Positions 29,601 to 37,303 of a stretch of DNA of 64,000 bases are shown here, piece after piece (the first letter of the stretch is position 1; each line of letters begins with the position of its first letter). The translations under genes and the position numbers were made by a program. The notes under the pieces were generated by a model, which was not told the origin of the DNA, did not search any database, and was given only the letters and a program-made list of their open reading frames with translations. This DNA is from Neolewinella aquimaris. Lineage in GTDB: Bacteria > Bacteroidota > Bacteroidia > Chitinophagales > Saprospiraceae. The stretch is from the NCBI RefSeq assembly GCF_014197245.1, contig NZ_JACIFF010000001.1:496001-560000 (forward strand), in the 5' to 3' direction.

Positions 29601-29888
29601 TACCCCGGCTTCGTAGGCAAATCTCCGTAACAACTTTACTCCCAGTCCGTGAACGGTGCCGATGAGGGCGTTGGTCAGCTCGTTCGCCTCGCGCGTCATT
29701 CCCTCGCGAAGCAGTTTTACGCGCACACGTTCCTTCAGTTCCGCAGCGGCCCGTTTCGTAAAGGTGGTGGCGATGATGCCGCTGGGGCGGATGGCTCCGC
29801 TGGTCAGCAGATCGGCCATTTCCTGGGTAAGGCGGTAGGTTTTTCCACTGCCGGCACCGGCGGAGATAAGTTTGAGGTTATTCAGCAA
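26658..29888 (-). CDS. UvrD/AddA-type superfamily 1 helicase with a degenerate nuclease domain
   Basis: 1076 residues, TTG start. Walker A AGAGSGKT (residues 10-17), TTFTKRAAAELKER, Walker B MVDEFQDTSP (near 340), GDPKQSIYGFRGAE, YHRSKGLEWPAVICFN and VGFTRARDYLI cover the SF1A helicase motifs in order. The C-terminal RecB-like nuclease fold is recognisable (RGTIDFLGEM...QDVCLGPKQYQAQ), but the expected D-x-K of the active site reads D-V-C, so nuclease activity is probably lost. No addB/rexB-type partner is adjacent. It likely acts in double-strand-break processing or replication repair. It is upstream of mqnB and downstream of the zinc-ribbon gene in one minus-strand unit. Confidence 0.87.
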   Translation of the reverse strand: MLNNLKLISAGAGSGKTYRLTQEMADLLTSGAIRPSGIIATTFTKRAAAELKERVRVKLLREGMTREANELTNALIGTVHGLGVKLLRRFAYEAGVSPKVDIIADGDDQRLFNLSMAAVISLEQIRHIELLCDKLSLSRNGEKYNWRKDVLGLVEIIRGNNFSPEDIERSKRNSWEKLAEFLPDRHPTLTLAQYNTRIQRVLKETYEAIFANEADGTKKSESAAVSLRTALQTLKHRDYLPWLDYAKMGRYEREVGAKSRSLVAELVEIGAQHAALGAFQDDLKDYQDLLFDCARASIEEYDRYKKNRGRIDYTDMEVLVLQLLDHPSVRAALSRELDLLMVDEFQDTSPIQLAIFLRLSQLAKRSIWVGDPKQSIYGFRGAEPRLMAAVMNANGPIDPANIQTQSWRSREDIVYSCNSLFVNAFPEFKPEEVALEPVRKREGSKFAPPESCGLRGRAGLVHWHFEVEGKGRHSIAFMQATLAKAIRELLANPPLILPKGSAEERPLRAGDIAILCRSNYGCVAVAEALSGQGIPAAIARTGLLETAEATLLLACLKYMLNGGDSLSVAEIMLFGCRHSLTDIIDHRLAHLESEQHESTWGSELELLERLEDLRAITAEYSTSEILNIVLERIDLRRIAVAWGDGEQRLSNIDELRRLAVAYEDNCHRQHRAASLGGYLLYLNQLLREREDKQGAGERPEAVNVMTYHRSKGLEWPAVICFNLDQSLRAGVWGRAVIPDDPQAAVDLSNPLADRWLRYWVNPYDRLSGGIPWVDALDESEYKDQAVTEALAEEARLLYVGFTRARDYLILPTGKPGAPWVDRVYGRGGKTTTVLEPATTETPFSWAGHDVDKTNRHYTEPTSQPRSPMVHSPIPFLVGERPGRRTYTSQLVDEEFLVMRYGSSTAGETYAYFHPAEPDPATDLRLYARCISSFIAGDPGPRSGDAVREELAYGLLANFRPGGEVAPDQLIAAANSFQQFTDGNWPDANIVRNWPLRGELGGRRYRGTIDFLGEMPGGACVLIQDVCLGPKQYQAQMGARMAELRLQSELIERIHGGKVAAAFLHLPATGCLNEVVL

Positions 29889-29912
29889 GGGAAGTCTGTT
29901 GTTCCGGTTTTG

Positions 29913-30173
29913 TTATTCGGTATCCGCTAAGATGCGTTCCCTAATTTTGGCGAGCTGCTCCATCAGCCAGTCGTCCAGGTTACGGTACCAATCCAGGTGA
30001 GGGGAGAGCTTGGTACAGGAAATGCATTCCGTGTCTTTGAACTGTTTTTTGCAACTGGGGCAAATACCGGTGGTTTCGAAGGTGTCGAAGACGGTGCTGC
30101 AATTATCGCAGATCCAGTGCTTGTGTCCATCCGGTTCCCAGTCGCACTTAGGGCAGGCTATTTTCACTTCCAT
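29913..30173 (-). CDS. Small double zinc-ribbon protein
   Basis: 86 residues with four C-x2-C pairs (CPKC, CDNC, CPSC, CISC), enough for two zinc ribbons, then an amphipathic C-terminal helix (DDWLMEQLAKIRERIL). No enzymatic domain is visible. It may bind nucleic acid or protein. It precedes the helicase gene by 24 nt in the same direction, which suggests co-expression and perhaps a shared function. I do not recognise a named family. Confidence 0.75.
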   Translation of the reverse strand: MEVKIACPKCDWEPDGHKHWICDNCSTVFDTFETTGICPSCKKQFKDTECISCTKLSPHLDWYRNLDDWLMEQLAKIRERILADTE

Positions 30174-30208
30174 ACGGTAAGTACAATTTTTGGGGGGCTT
30201 CGGGTCGA

Positions 30209-31465
30209 TCAGATCAGCATCTCAAACAAGATTGGTTGATCGTTGAGGTGCTCGTACCGGAGTTTACGGTTCTCCATCCGCTCCAGCAATTTTTCGAAAT
30301 CCCCCCGTTTACCGAGTTGTATTCCCACCAGGGCGGGCCCCATGGCCCGGTTGTGTTTTTTGGTGTACTCGAAGTGGGTGATGTCGTCCTCCGGGCCGAG
30401 GACGTCGAGAAAATCGCGCAGGGCACCAGACCGCTGTGGAAACTCCACGATAAAATAATGCTTGAGCCCCGCGTACATGAGTGCCCGTTCCTGGATTTCC
30501 GGCGTACGAGTGATGTCGTTGTTGCCCCCGCTGACCACGCACACGATGTGCTTGCCGGTCAGGTCGCCGAGCTGGTCGAGTACGGCAATGGAGAGCGCGC
30601 CGGCGGGTTCCACCACCAAGCCGTCTTCGTTGTACAGGTCGAGCATGACGCCGCATACCTTGCCTTCGTCCACCAACTCTATTTTCTCGAAGGTCTCCCT
30701 TACAATGGGAAAATTGTGGGTCCCGACGCGCCGTACCGCCGCGCCGTCTACGAAACTGTCGATCTTGTCGAGGGTGACGATCCTGCCCAGCCGGATGCTG
30801 TCGTACATGGCGGGAGCACCGGTTGGTTCCACTCCAATGAGCGTAGTGCGCGGACTCAACTGCCGAAACACGCTGCCCACTCCGGCACTCAGTCCGCCAC
30901 CTCCGACGGCCATTACCACCATGTCGATGGGCTTGGTGGCCGCATCCAGGATCTCCAGGCCTACGGTGCCCTGTCCGGCAATTGTCTTAGGGTCGTCGAA
31001 GGGGTGCACGTAGGTCAGGCCGCGCTCCTCCGCTACCCGCATCGATTCGGAGTAGGCGTCGTCGTAGGTGTCGCCGATGAGCACGACCTCCACGTAGTCT
31101 CCACCGAACATGCGCACCTTGCGGACTTTCTGGGAGGGGGTGACGACGGGCATGAAGATGACCCCGTTGACCTGCATGGCGTTGCAGGCGTAGGCAAGGC
31201 CCTGGGCGTGGTTTCCTGCGCTCGCACAGACGACGCCGCGTTCTTTCTCCTCGCTACTCAGGGAGGCCATTTTGTTGTAGCTCCCCCGGATTTTGTAGCT
31301 GCGCACTTCCTGCAAGTCTTCCCGCTTCAGGTAGATGTCGGCGTTGTACTGCTTGCTCAGCCGGGTGCTGCGCATCAGGGGCGTTTCCAGGGCTACTCCC
31401 CGCAGCTGGTGCCGCGCTTTAATCACCTCTTCTACACTGATGAGTTTGACGTCGGTATCTGTCAT
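30209..31465 (-). CDS. ilvA: Threonine ammonia-lyase (threonine deaminase)
   Basis: 418 residues. PLP lysine in VRSYKIRGSYNK (Lys58), phosphate loop SAGNHAQG, VGGGGLSAG and a C-terminal ACT-like domain (about 335-418, HYFIVEFPQRSGALRDFLDVLG). This is the single-ACT form of biosynthetic threonine deaminase, making 2-oxobutanoate for isoleucine and probably inhibited by isoleucine. A TACCTTTA element (minus strand, 31470-31477) lies 5 nt before the start. The gene is divergent from the PfkB kinase. Serine racemase/dehydratase is excluded by the ACT region. Confidence 0.92.
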   Translation of the reverse strand: MTDTDVKLISVEEVIKARHQLRGVALETPLMRSTRLSKQYNADIYLKREDLQEVRSYKIRGSYNKMASLSSEEKERGVVCASAGNHAQGLAYACNAMQVNGVIFMPVVTPSQKVRKVRMFGGDYVEVVLIGDTYDDAYSESMRVAEERGLTYVHPFDDPKTIAGQGTVGLEILDAATKPIDMVVMAVGGGGLSAGVGSVFRQLSPRTTLIGVEPTGAPAMYDSIRLGRIVTLDKIDSFVDGAAVRRVGTHNFPIVRETFEKIELVDEGKVCGVMLDLYNEDGLVVEPAGALSIAVLDQLGDLTGKHIVCVVSGGNNDITRTPEIQERALMYAGLKHYFIVEFPQRSGALRDFLDVLGPEDDITHFEYTKKHNRAMGPALVGIQLGKRGDFEKLLERMENRKLRYEHLNDQPILFEMLI

Positions 31466-31469
31466 ACGG

Positions 31470-31477
31470 TAAAGGTA
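31470..31477 (-). promoter_or_regulatory. Putative -7 promoter element of ilvA (TACCTTTA)
   Basis: Seven of eight TAnnTTTG positions on the minus strand, 5 nt upstream of the ilvA ATG. If used, the mRNA would be nearly leaderless. Confidence 0.45.
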
Positions 31478-31496
31478 CTCAACGCCAAATACTAGT

Positions 31497-32459
31497 ATGG
31501 CGGACGCGTATTACCTTCCGGTCATGAATCATCCGGAAATTATTTGCGCGGGCGAGCTGCTTGTCGACCTCATCAGCACCGAATACGCCGTTGATTTTCG
31601 ATCAGCGGACACCTACCGGCGCTACGCTGGCGGCAGTCCGGCCAACCTGGCCATGAACCTGGCCCGTCTCGGACAGGATGTCGGGTTGGTCGCGAGCGTC
31701 GGGACTGACGATGCGGGCGAGCTCTTGCGGCAGGCGGTGGCCGACACCGGCTGCGATACCTCCCAGGTAGCCGCCACCTCCGAACCGACTACGCTGATCA
31801 TGGTCACCAAATCGCGGCAAGTGAGCAACTTCGAAGCCTACCGGGCCGCCGATAAGGAAATCACCGACGACCAGTTTCCCGCCGAGTACCTGAGCCACTG
31901 TAAGGTATTCCACACCACCGCTTTCGCCCTCAGTCGGGAGCCGGCCCGCAGCGCAATTACCGCAGCGGCAACTGCCGTAGTGGCAAACGGAGGGCGGTTG
32001 AGCATCGACATCAATTACGCCGAGAAGATCTGGCCCAACCGCCTGGAAGCTCTCTGGGTGATCAGCAACTATGTCGGCCTGAATTCAGACGGCGGCCCCA
32101 GCACCCTGGTCAAGTGCAGCGACGTTGACTTCATGCGCTTGTTCGACGAGCCGGTGGAGAGCAACGAAATGGCGGGCGAACGCCTAATGGACCTGGGGGC
32201 CGGGGTTGTTTGCCTCACACTCGGGGAGGAGGGCAGCTATCTTTTAGTCGACGGACAGGCCATAGTAACGAAATCTCGCCCCGTCGAGGTCAAGGACACC
32301 ACCGGTGCCGGAGACGCCTTTTGGTCGGGCTTTCTGGCCGGTCACGTAACGGGGCTCGACTGGGAGGCCTGCGCGCTTACCGGTCGTGGTATGGCCGAAC
32401 GAAAACTGGTCACCGTCGGTCCACTTTCTGGACCGGTCAAGCTGGAAGACCTTCGGTGA
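31497..32459 (+). CDS. PfkB-family carbohydrate kinase (fructokinase-like)
   Basis: 320 residues from the first ATG; MNHPEI (31524) is an alternative start that would trim nine residues. The N-terminal sugar-binding block ELLVDLIS and GGSPANLAMNLARLG and the C-terminal signature DTTGAGDAFWSGF with catalytic Asp273 define PfkB ribokinase-type enzymes, closest in appearance to bacterial fructokinases. It would phosphorylate a hexose with ATP in the cytoplasm. There is no dedicated sugar operon around it. Confidence 0.83.
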   Translation: MADAYYLPVMNHPEIICAGELLVDLISTEYAVDFRSADTYRRYAGGSPANLAMNLARLGQDVGLVASVGTDDAGELLRQAVADTGCDTSQVAATSEPTTLIMVTKSRQVSNFEAYRAADKEITDDQFPAEYLSHCKVFHTTAFALSREPARSAITAAATAVVANGGRLSIDINYAEKIWPNRLEALWVISNYVGLNSDGGPSTLVKCSDVDFMRLFDEPVESNEMAGERLMDLGAGVVCLTLGEEGSYLLVDGQAIVTKSRPVEVKDTTGAGDAFWSGFLAGHVTGLDWEACALTGRGMAERKLVTVGPLSGPVKLEDLR

Positions 32460-32467
32460 TCGCCACC

Positions 32468-32475
32468 TACCTTTG
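32468..32475 (+). promoter_or_regulatory. -7 promoter element (TACCTTTG) of rimM
   Basis: Exact TAnnTTTG match, 58 nt upstream of the rimM ATG and 8 nt after the kinase stop. Confidence 0.6.
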
Positions 32476-32533
32476 CGGCCGCAGGCCCCTGAATTGCCCA
32501 GCACCCGCGACCCCGCCGCCTAAACAGTAGCTT

Positions 32534-33040
32534 ATGGAAATGGTACAAATCGGCACCACCGGCCGGCCCCACGGCACCCGGGGTGAACTTTCCCTCTTCG
32601 TCGATGAAGCATACGAGGACGACCTGGTTGTGGTCAAAGCCGTGCTGATCGGGGAGCCGCCGATCCCGTACTTCGTGGAGCGCTTCCGGCAGGGGGGGAA
32701 GCTCACGGTAAAACTCGAAAACTTCGACACCCGCGAACAGGTGGCCCTGCTCTCCAATAAACCACTGTTGCTACCCGCGGACCAGGTAAGTGAGGTCACC
32801 GAGGTAGAGGATACGCCGTGGGATGCCATCCTCGGCTACACCATCGAAGCCGACGGGTATCCGCCGCTCGGACCCATCGAGGACATCATGGATCTACCGG
32901 AGCACTACCTCGCCGAAGTAACCTACGAAGGAAAAACGGTTTACATCCCGCTGCACGAAAACCTGGTGGTCGGGGTACGTGAAGCGGACTCGGTCCTGGT
33001 CATGGAATTGCCGCTGGGGCTGCTCGAGCTGAACGCCTAA
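32534..33040 (+). CDS. rimM: Ribosome maturation factor RimM
   Basis: 168 residues. The N-terminal barrel (MVQIGTTGRPHGTRGELSLF) and the PRC-barrel half (PWDAILGYTIEADG...LVVGVREADSVLVMELPLGLLEL) are both complete. RimM binds S19 and assists 30S head assembly. The usual partners rpsP and trmD are not beside it, so the common rpsP-rimM-trmD-rplS operon is broken here. Its stop codon overlaps the convergent stop of the sorting-domain protein (shared CTAA at 33037-33040). Confidence 0.92.
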   Translation: MEMVQIGTTGRPHGTRGELSLFVDEAYEDDLVVVKAVLIGEPPIPYFVERFRQGGKLTVKLENFDTREQVALLSNKPLLLPADQVSEVTEVEDTPWDAILGYTIEADGYPPLGPIEDIMDLPEHYLAEVTYEGKTVYIPLHENLVVGVREADSVLVMELPLGLLELNA

Positions 33041-34035
33041 CGTTTAACCAGCTTGCCGGATTGGCGCCCCTCGGGACCGTCGACGTAGTACACGTAAATG
33101 CCGCTCGGCAGGTCGCCCAGCTGCCACTCGACTCTCGTTTTTCCGGAGCTGAGGCGGTAGTCTGCCTTGCGCAACCGCCGCCCCGTGAGGTCGGTGAGGT
33201 AGACGAAGTAGTCTCCCGCTACCTGCGCTTCGAAGGTTATCCGGACCTGGGAGCTGACCGGATTGGGTGCCGCCTGGGTGCCGTAATCCGCCGTTAGCGT
33301 GTTGCGTAGGGAGGTTGTCACATCCTCAACAGCGACGAATACCGGTATTTCCAGATCGGCACCGTAGAACTGAGCGAAGGTGCCGAAAGCCAGACCCTCA
33401 TTGGTAAAGAAACCCTGAACCAGGTTGTTGCCGTCCCCGCAACCGACCTGGGTGCCGTAAAGTCCGACGAAATGAATGGTCGAATCGGTGTACGCATTGA
33501 AAAATTCAATTCCAATCAGGAAGGAATCGTTGTCTACCGTTACCGGTTCCGAAAAATCGAATAGGGTGAAGTTGATCAACCCGCCGGTCGTATCGCGGTT
33601 CAGATCCCTCACCTGCATGGAGTCGCTTTCACCGAGAAAGCCGGTGGGTGTACCTTCCGCATCCACCTCGGAAAACACCACCGCGCGCAGGTAGACATCG
33701 AAGGCGGAGCTGTCGGCCAGCACGAAGGGGAACTCGGCGGAGGTAATTTGGAAGGAGGAGGAAGAAGGGTGAACCACCCGTTGCAACTGCAGCAAGTCGC
33801 CGAAAATATTGCTCCCGATGATATACCCCGTGTCGGGAATGAAGTAGGGAGATATTCGGCTATAGCAGTCGTCAAGTAAGATGGCCGGAAAAATCGTGTC
33901 TGGAACCGCCGCCTTAGTCAGTTGGGGGTGCCGGGCCGGGGTCATGAGTTCTCCCTCGTCGAGGTGCATCGAGCGCTGGGAAAATAAGAGGACGGGAAGG
34001 AAAAGAACGAGGTAGAAAAGTAGCGTTTTCATCAT
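33037..34035 (-). CDS. Secreted protein with C-terminal type IX secretion sorting domain
   Basis: 332 residues from the MMK start near 34035, which opens a signal peptide (LLFYLVLFLPVLLFSQ). The middle (about 30-250) is a beta-rich region of unknown function with many Ser/Thr/Asp and a single Cys pair region. The last 75 residues are a type A T9SS sorting domain: APNPVSSQVRITFEAQ, YLTDLTGRRLRK, GKTRVEWQLGDLPSGIYVYYVDG and the final KLVKR. It should therefore be exported across the outer membrane by the GldK-N/SprA machinery, consistent with gldG and the PorP/SprF gene in this window. Confidence 0.85.
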   Translation of the reverse strand: MMKTLLFYLVLFLPVLLFSQRSMHLDEGELMTPARHPQLTKAAVPDTIFPAILLDDCYSRISPYFIPDTGYIIGSNIFGDLLQLQRVVHPSSSSFQITSAEFPFVLADSSAFDVYLRAVVFSEVDAEGTPTGFLGESDSMQVRDLNRDTTGGLINFTLFDFSEPVTVDNDSFLIGIEFFNAYTDSTIHFVGLYGTQVGCGDGNNLVQGFFTNEGLAFGTFAQFYGADLEIPVFVAVEDVTTSLRNTLTADYGTQAAPNPVSSQVRITFEAQVAGDYFVYLTDLTGRRLRKADYRLSSGKTRVEWQLGDLPSGIYVYYVDGPEGRQSGKLVKR

Positions 34036-34129
34036 GGCGTTTGTTTGCGGGGTTCGGATGAGTTTTTTGGAAGGTCGGCCGTTTATTTTTGCCCGCAAAG
34101 CCTTTATTGCCCGTTAAGAAAACTTTTTG

Positions 34130-34717
34130 CTATTTCCGGTAGGCCGCCATTTGTCGGGCAATGTACTTGCCGATGATGTCGAACTCAAGATTGACCTGGC
34201 TGCCGGGGCGCAAATCCCGAAAGTTGGTGTGCTCATAGGTGTACGGAATGATGGCTACGCGAAAGGTGTCGTCGGTAGGTTCCACAACGGTAAGGCTAAC
34301 CCCATTGACGCATACGCTGCCCTTGTCCACTAGTAAGTCTTCGGTCGCGTACCGAAAGGTAAAGTACCAGCTTCCTCCACTTTCCTTTACCTCGGTACAC
34401 TCCCCGACGGTATCCACGTGGCCCTGAACGATGTGACCGTCGAGCCGCGCACCCGCCTGCATGGCGCGTTCCAGATTGACGGTACCTCCCACTTGCCAGT
34501 CTCCCAGTCGGGTGCGTTGCAGGGTCTCCTGGATGGCTGTCACGGTGTGGGTGTCCTCACCGAGTGCTACGACCGTAAGGCATACGCCATCGTGGGCCAG
34601 GCTCTGGTCGATCTTCAACTCGCCGCTGATCGGGCTACGTACCGTGAAGTGGACGTTGTTGCGGTCGTGTTCGATGGCGGTGATCTCTCCCGCCGCTTCA
34701 ATAATTCCTGTAAACAT
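34130..34717 (-). CDS. ribE: Riboflavin synthase (alpha chain)
   Basis: 195 residues. Starts MFTGIIEAAGEI, the invariant N-terminus, with two lumazine-binding repeats (LAHDGVCLTVVAL in the first, GSVCVNGVSLTVVEP in the second) and the trimerisation helix at the end. It dismutates two 6,7-dimethyl-8-ribityllumazine molecules to riboflavin. The gene is 40 nt after GH31 on the same strand and is not linked to other rib genes; the ribF fusion is 15 kb away. Confidence 0.93.
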   Translation of the reverse strand: MFTGIIEAAGEITAIEHDRNNVHFTVRSPISGELKIDQSLAHDGVCLTVVALGEDTHTVTAIQETLQRTRLGDWQVGGTVNLERAMQAGARLDGHIVQGHVDTVGECTEVKESGGSWYFTFRYATEDLLVDKGSVCVNGVSLTVVEPTDDTFRVAIIPYTYEHTNFRDLRPGSQVNLEFDIIGKYIARQMAAYRK

Positions 34718-34757
34718 GCAGTTGATTCTGGCGACTATCCCCTAGGCTGTCGGGCAC

Positions 34758-37286
34758 TTACTCGATGATAATAGTACTGAACTCGCTAGACACAACAACC
34801 GAAGCCCCGCGGCGGTCGAATCGGAGGGAGTGGGGGAGTAGTGTTCCGTTTACTTTGACGCTACCCGGCGCATGCGTCAGACCGACCAGGTGCACGGTGA
34901 CGTTGCGGAAGCTGGCGTTGAATTCCCCCGTAATTTCCTGTTCGATGGTGATGCGGTTTCCCTCCCGGCGGAAGCGGTAATCGCGTTCCGTAAACTGCCC
35001 CATTTGGTAACCGTATCCTTCTCCGGCATCCCAGAAGAGCTTCCCGTTCCCTTCGTCGGCAAGGTAGACGGTCAGGTGAAAGGTGTCGAGTTTCTGAATT
35101 TCGGCCGTATGCTGCACGGCATCGACGGTGGGCAATACGGCACCGGCGCGGACGAAAATGGGCATGCGGTCCGGGCGTAATTTCACCCGAATTTTGCGCC
35201 GACCCTCGTAGTGGTTTCCCGTCCAGTAACTGTACCAGTTGCCGCGGGGCAGGTAGACCTGCTGAGACTTCAGCCCCGGCTCGACCACCGGGCAAACCAA
35301 CAGATCCCCACCGGCCATGAATTGATCGCCGAATTTCCGGCACAGGGGATCGAGTTGGTCGTAAAAAAAGAGGTTACGCAGCACGGGTTCTCCCGTAGAG
35401 ACGTGATTGCGAAAGGCGGTGTACAGGTAGGGAATCAGCCGGTACCGCAGCTCGATCGCTTTGCGGTTGTTGTCGGTGTGTTTGCCGCCGTGCACCCAGG
35501 GTTCCTGGTCCTGCCGATCGGTCTGTTCGGCCTTTTTTACCTCCTCCGATTCCGTTTCGGCCGCGCCGTCGGTATTGTTGCCCATACTGTGCACGCGCAT
35601 CAACGGGTGAAAGACCGCCAACTGCAGCCAGCGGGTGAGCAATTCTGGACTGGGGTCGTCGACGAACCCGCCGATGTCGGTACCCACGAAGCTGAATCCG
35701 CTGATGGCCAGCCTGAGGCACTGTCGGTTCGCCAGCGCGAGGTGTTCCCAACTGGCAATGTTGTCGCCGGTCCACAGGGACGCGTAGCGCTGCCCCCCGC
35801 TGAAACTGGCGCGCGCCAGCAGGAAGGGCCGCTTGGCCGGCAACAGCGACTTCAATCCGTCGAAGGTCGCCCGGGTCATCTGCATTCCGTAGATGTTGTG
35901 GGCCTTCTTGTGGTCGCCGGTCAGCCCATCGTAATCGTGGCGGACATCAAGGGGAAACGTTAGGGCGTTCACCTTGAACATTGCCGGCTCGTTCATGTCG
36001 TTCCAGAACCCGCTTACGCCCTGCTCCACGTACAATTCCCGGTAAAGGGTGCCCCACCAATCCCTCACGCGGGGGTTGGTGTAATCGGGCCAGACGCACT
36101 CCGCGGGCCACACGGGGCCCACCATCTGTTCGCCCGTACTGCGCCGGCAGAAGGCATCGCGCTCGACACCCTGTTGGTAAACAAAGTAGTCGTCGTCCAC
36201 CCGAATGCCCGGATCGATCATGACCACGGTATGAAAGCCGTCCTGCCGCAGCGCCGCGATCATCTCCTTGGGATTCGGGAAGTAATCCTTGTTCCAGGTA
36301 AAACACCGGTATTCGTCCATATAGTCGATGTCCAGGTAGATGGCATCGCACGGGATCCGCTTTTCTCTGAAGGTGGCGGCCAGTTCCTTTACCCGCGACT
36401 CGGGGTAGTAGCTCCAGCGGCACTGGTGGTACCCCAGCGTCCAGACGGCCGGTAGTTCCGGTACACCGGTGAGTTCCGTGTACCGGCTGGCTACCTTATC
36501 CAGCCGCGGGCCGTTGATGAAGTAGTAGTCGAACTCCCCACCGTCGGTCCATACGGTCACGAGTCCGTCGCGGTTGCTGTTGAAGTCGAAGTGACTGCGG
36601 TAACTGTTGTCCACGAATATGCCGTAGCCGTGGCCCTCACGTAGTCCGTAAAAGAACGGGATGGTCCGGTACAGCGCATCCCGCTCCCGCCCGTAGGCGA
36701 AGGAATCACTGTTCCAGTTCTCCAGGCAACGTCCGTTCAGATCGGTATCCCACGCTTTGTCGCCCAGTCCGTAAAAGCCCTCGTTCCGGTCGGTGGTAAA
36801 CTGCAACCGCATTTGGTCCAGTCCCTGCATGAGGGTGTAACGCGCGTAGAAGGGGGCGGCATACTCGTGCAGCACCAGTCCGCTTTCCCGGTCGCTGACC
36901 CGTACCGAGGCATCCGCGTGCGCCACCCGCACAGCGAGCGTAGCCGTCCGAATGGTGGAGGCCTCTTCCCCGCGTTCGAGGGTAACCGTAGCATCGTGGG
37001 GCCGGGCGCCGGTGGTGCGGGCGTAACTAAAGTTAGTCGGCGTCGCTCCGTAAGTATAGACAAATCGGACCACGTTCTCGCTCCACACCTCGATGCGTAG
37101 GGCTACTTCCCCGTCTCCCGGTATGGTGAATGTCTGGGCGGTGTGTTCAGTTACCCCACAGAGCTTGCCGACGTGTTTTACCGCGAAGACGTCGTCGTAG
37201 CGTAGCGTATTGAGTGCATCACCTTCGTACACGACATTGGGGTCGGACTCGTACGGCAAGCGTACTTCCTGCTTAATCTTAGCCAT
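34758..37286 (-). CDS. Glycoside hydrolase family 31 alpha-glucosidase
   Basis: 842 residues from the ATG at 37286 (MAKIKQEV). An N-terminal beta-sandwich is followed by the catalytic barrel with LPAVWTLGYHQCRWSYYPE, the nucleophile motif GFWNDMNEPAMF (Asp near 429) and GTDIGGF with the acid/base region, then the proximal and distal beta domains (FVRAGAVLP). No signal peptide, so it is probably cytoplasmic, which suits hydrolysis of imported alpha-glucosides or maltodextrins. The DUF547 gene lies 17 nt upstream and ribE 40 nt downstream on the same strand. Confidence 0.92.
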   Translation of the reverse strand: MAKIKQEVRLPYESDPNVVYEGDALNTLRYDDVFAVKHVGKLCGVTEHTAQTFTIPGDGEVALRIEVWSENVVRFVYTYGATPTNFSYARTTGARPHDATVTLERGEEASTIRTATLAVRVAHADASVRVSDRESGLVLHEYAAPFYARYTLMQGLDQMRLQFTTDRNEGFYGLGDKAWDTDLNGRCLENWNSDSFAYGRERDALYRTIPFFYGLREGHGYGIFVDNSYRSHFDFNSNRDGLVTVWTDGGEFDYYFINGPRLDKVASRYTELTGVPELPAVWTLGYHQCRWSYYPESRVKELAATFREKRIPCDAIYLDIDYMDEYRCFTWNKDYFPNPKEMIAALRQDGFHTVVMIDPGIRVDDDYFVYQQGVERDAFCRRSTGEQMVGPVWPAECVWPDYTNPRVRDWWGTLYRELYVEQGVSGFWNDMNEPAMFKVNALTFPLDVRHDYDGLTGDHKKAHNIYGMQMTRATFDGLKSLLPAKRPFLLARASFSGGQRYASLWTGDNIASWEHLALANRQCLRLAISGFSFVGTDIGGFVDDPSPELLTRWLQLAVFHPLMRVHSMGNNTDGAAETESEEVKKAEQTDRQDQEPWVHGGKHTDNNRKAIELRYRLIPYLYTAFRNHVSTGEPVLRNLFFYDQLDPLCRKFGDQFMAGGDLLVCPVVEPGLKSQQVYLPRGNWYSYWTGNHYEGRRKIRVKLRPDRMPIFVRAGAVLPTVDAVQHTAEIQKLDTFHLTVYLADEGNGKLFWDAGEGYGYQMGQFTERDYRFRREGNRITIEQEITGEFNASFRNVTVHLVGLTHAPGSVKVNGTLLPHSLRFDRRGASVVVSSEFSTIIIE

Positions 37287-37303
37287 GGGCCGCAAGTTAT
37301 AGA

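Noticed and set aside
26658-29888. Possible complete AddAB system
   Set aside because: Only one AddA-like gene is present, its nuclease motif is degenerate, and neighbours are a zinc-ribbon gene and mqnB.
34758-37286. GH31-DUF547-ribE as a dedicated polysaccharide utilisation locus
   Set aside because: No SusC/SusD pair, no regulator and no other glycoside hydrolases adjoin. The neighbours are unrelated housekeeping genes.
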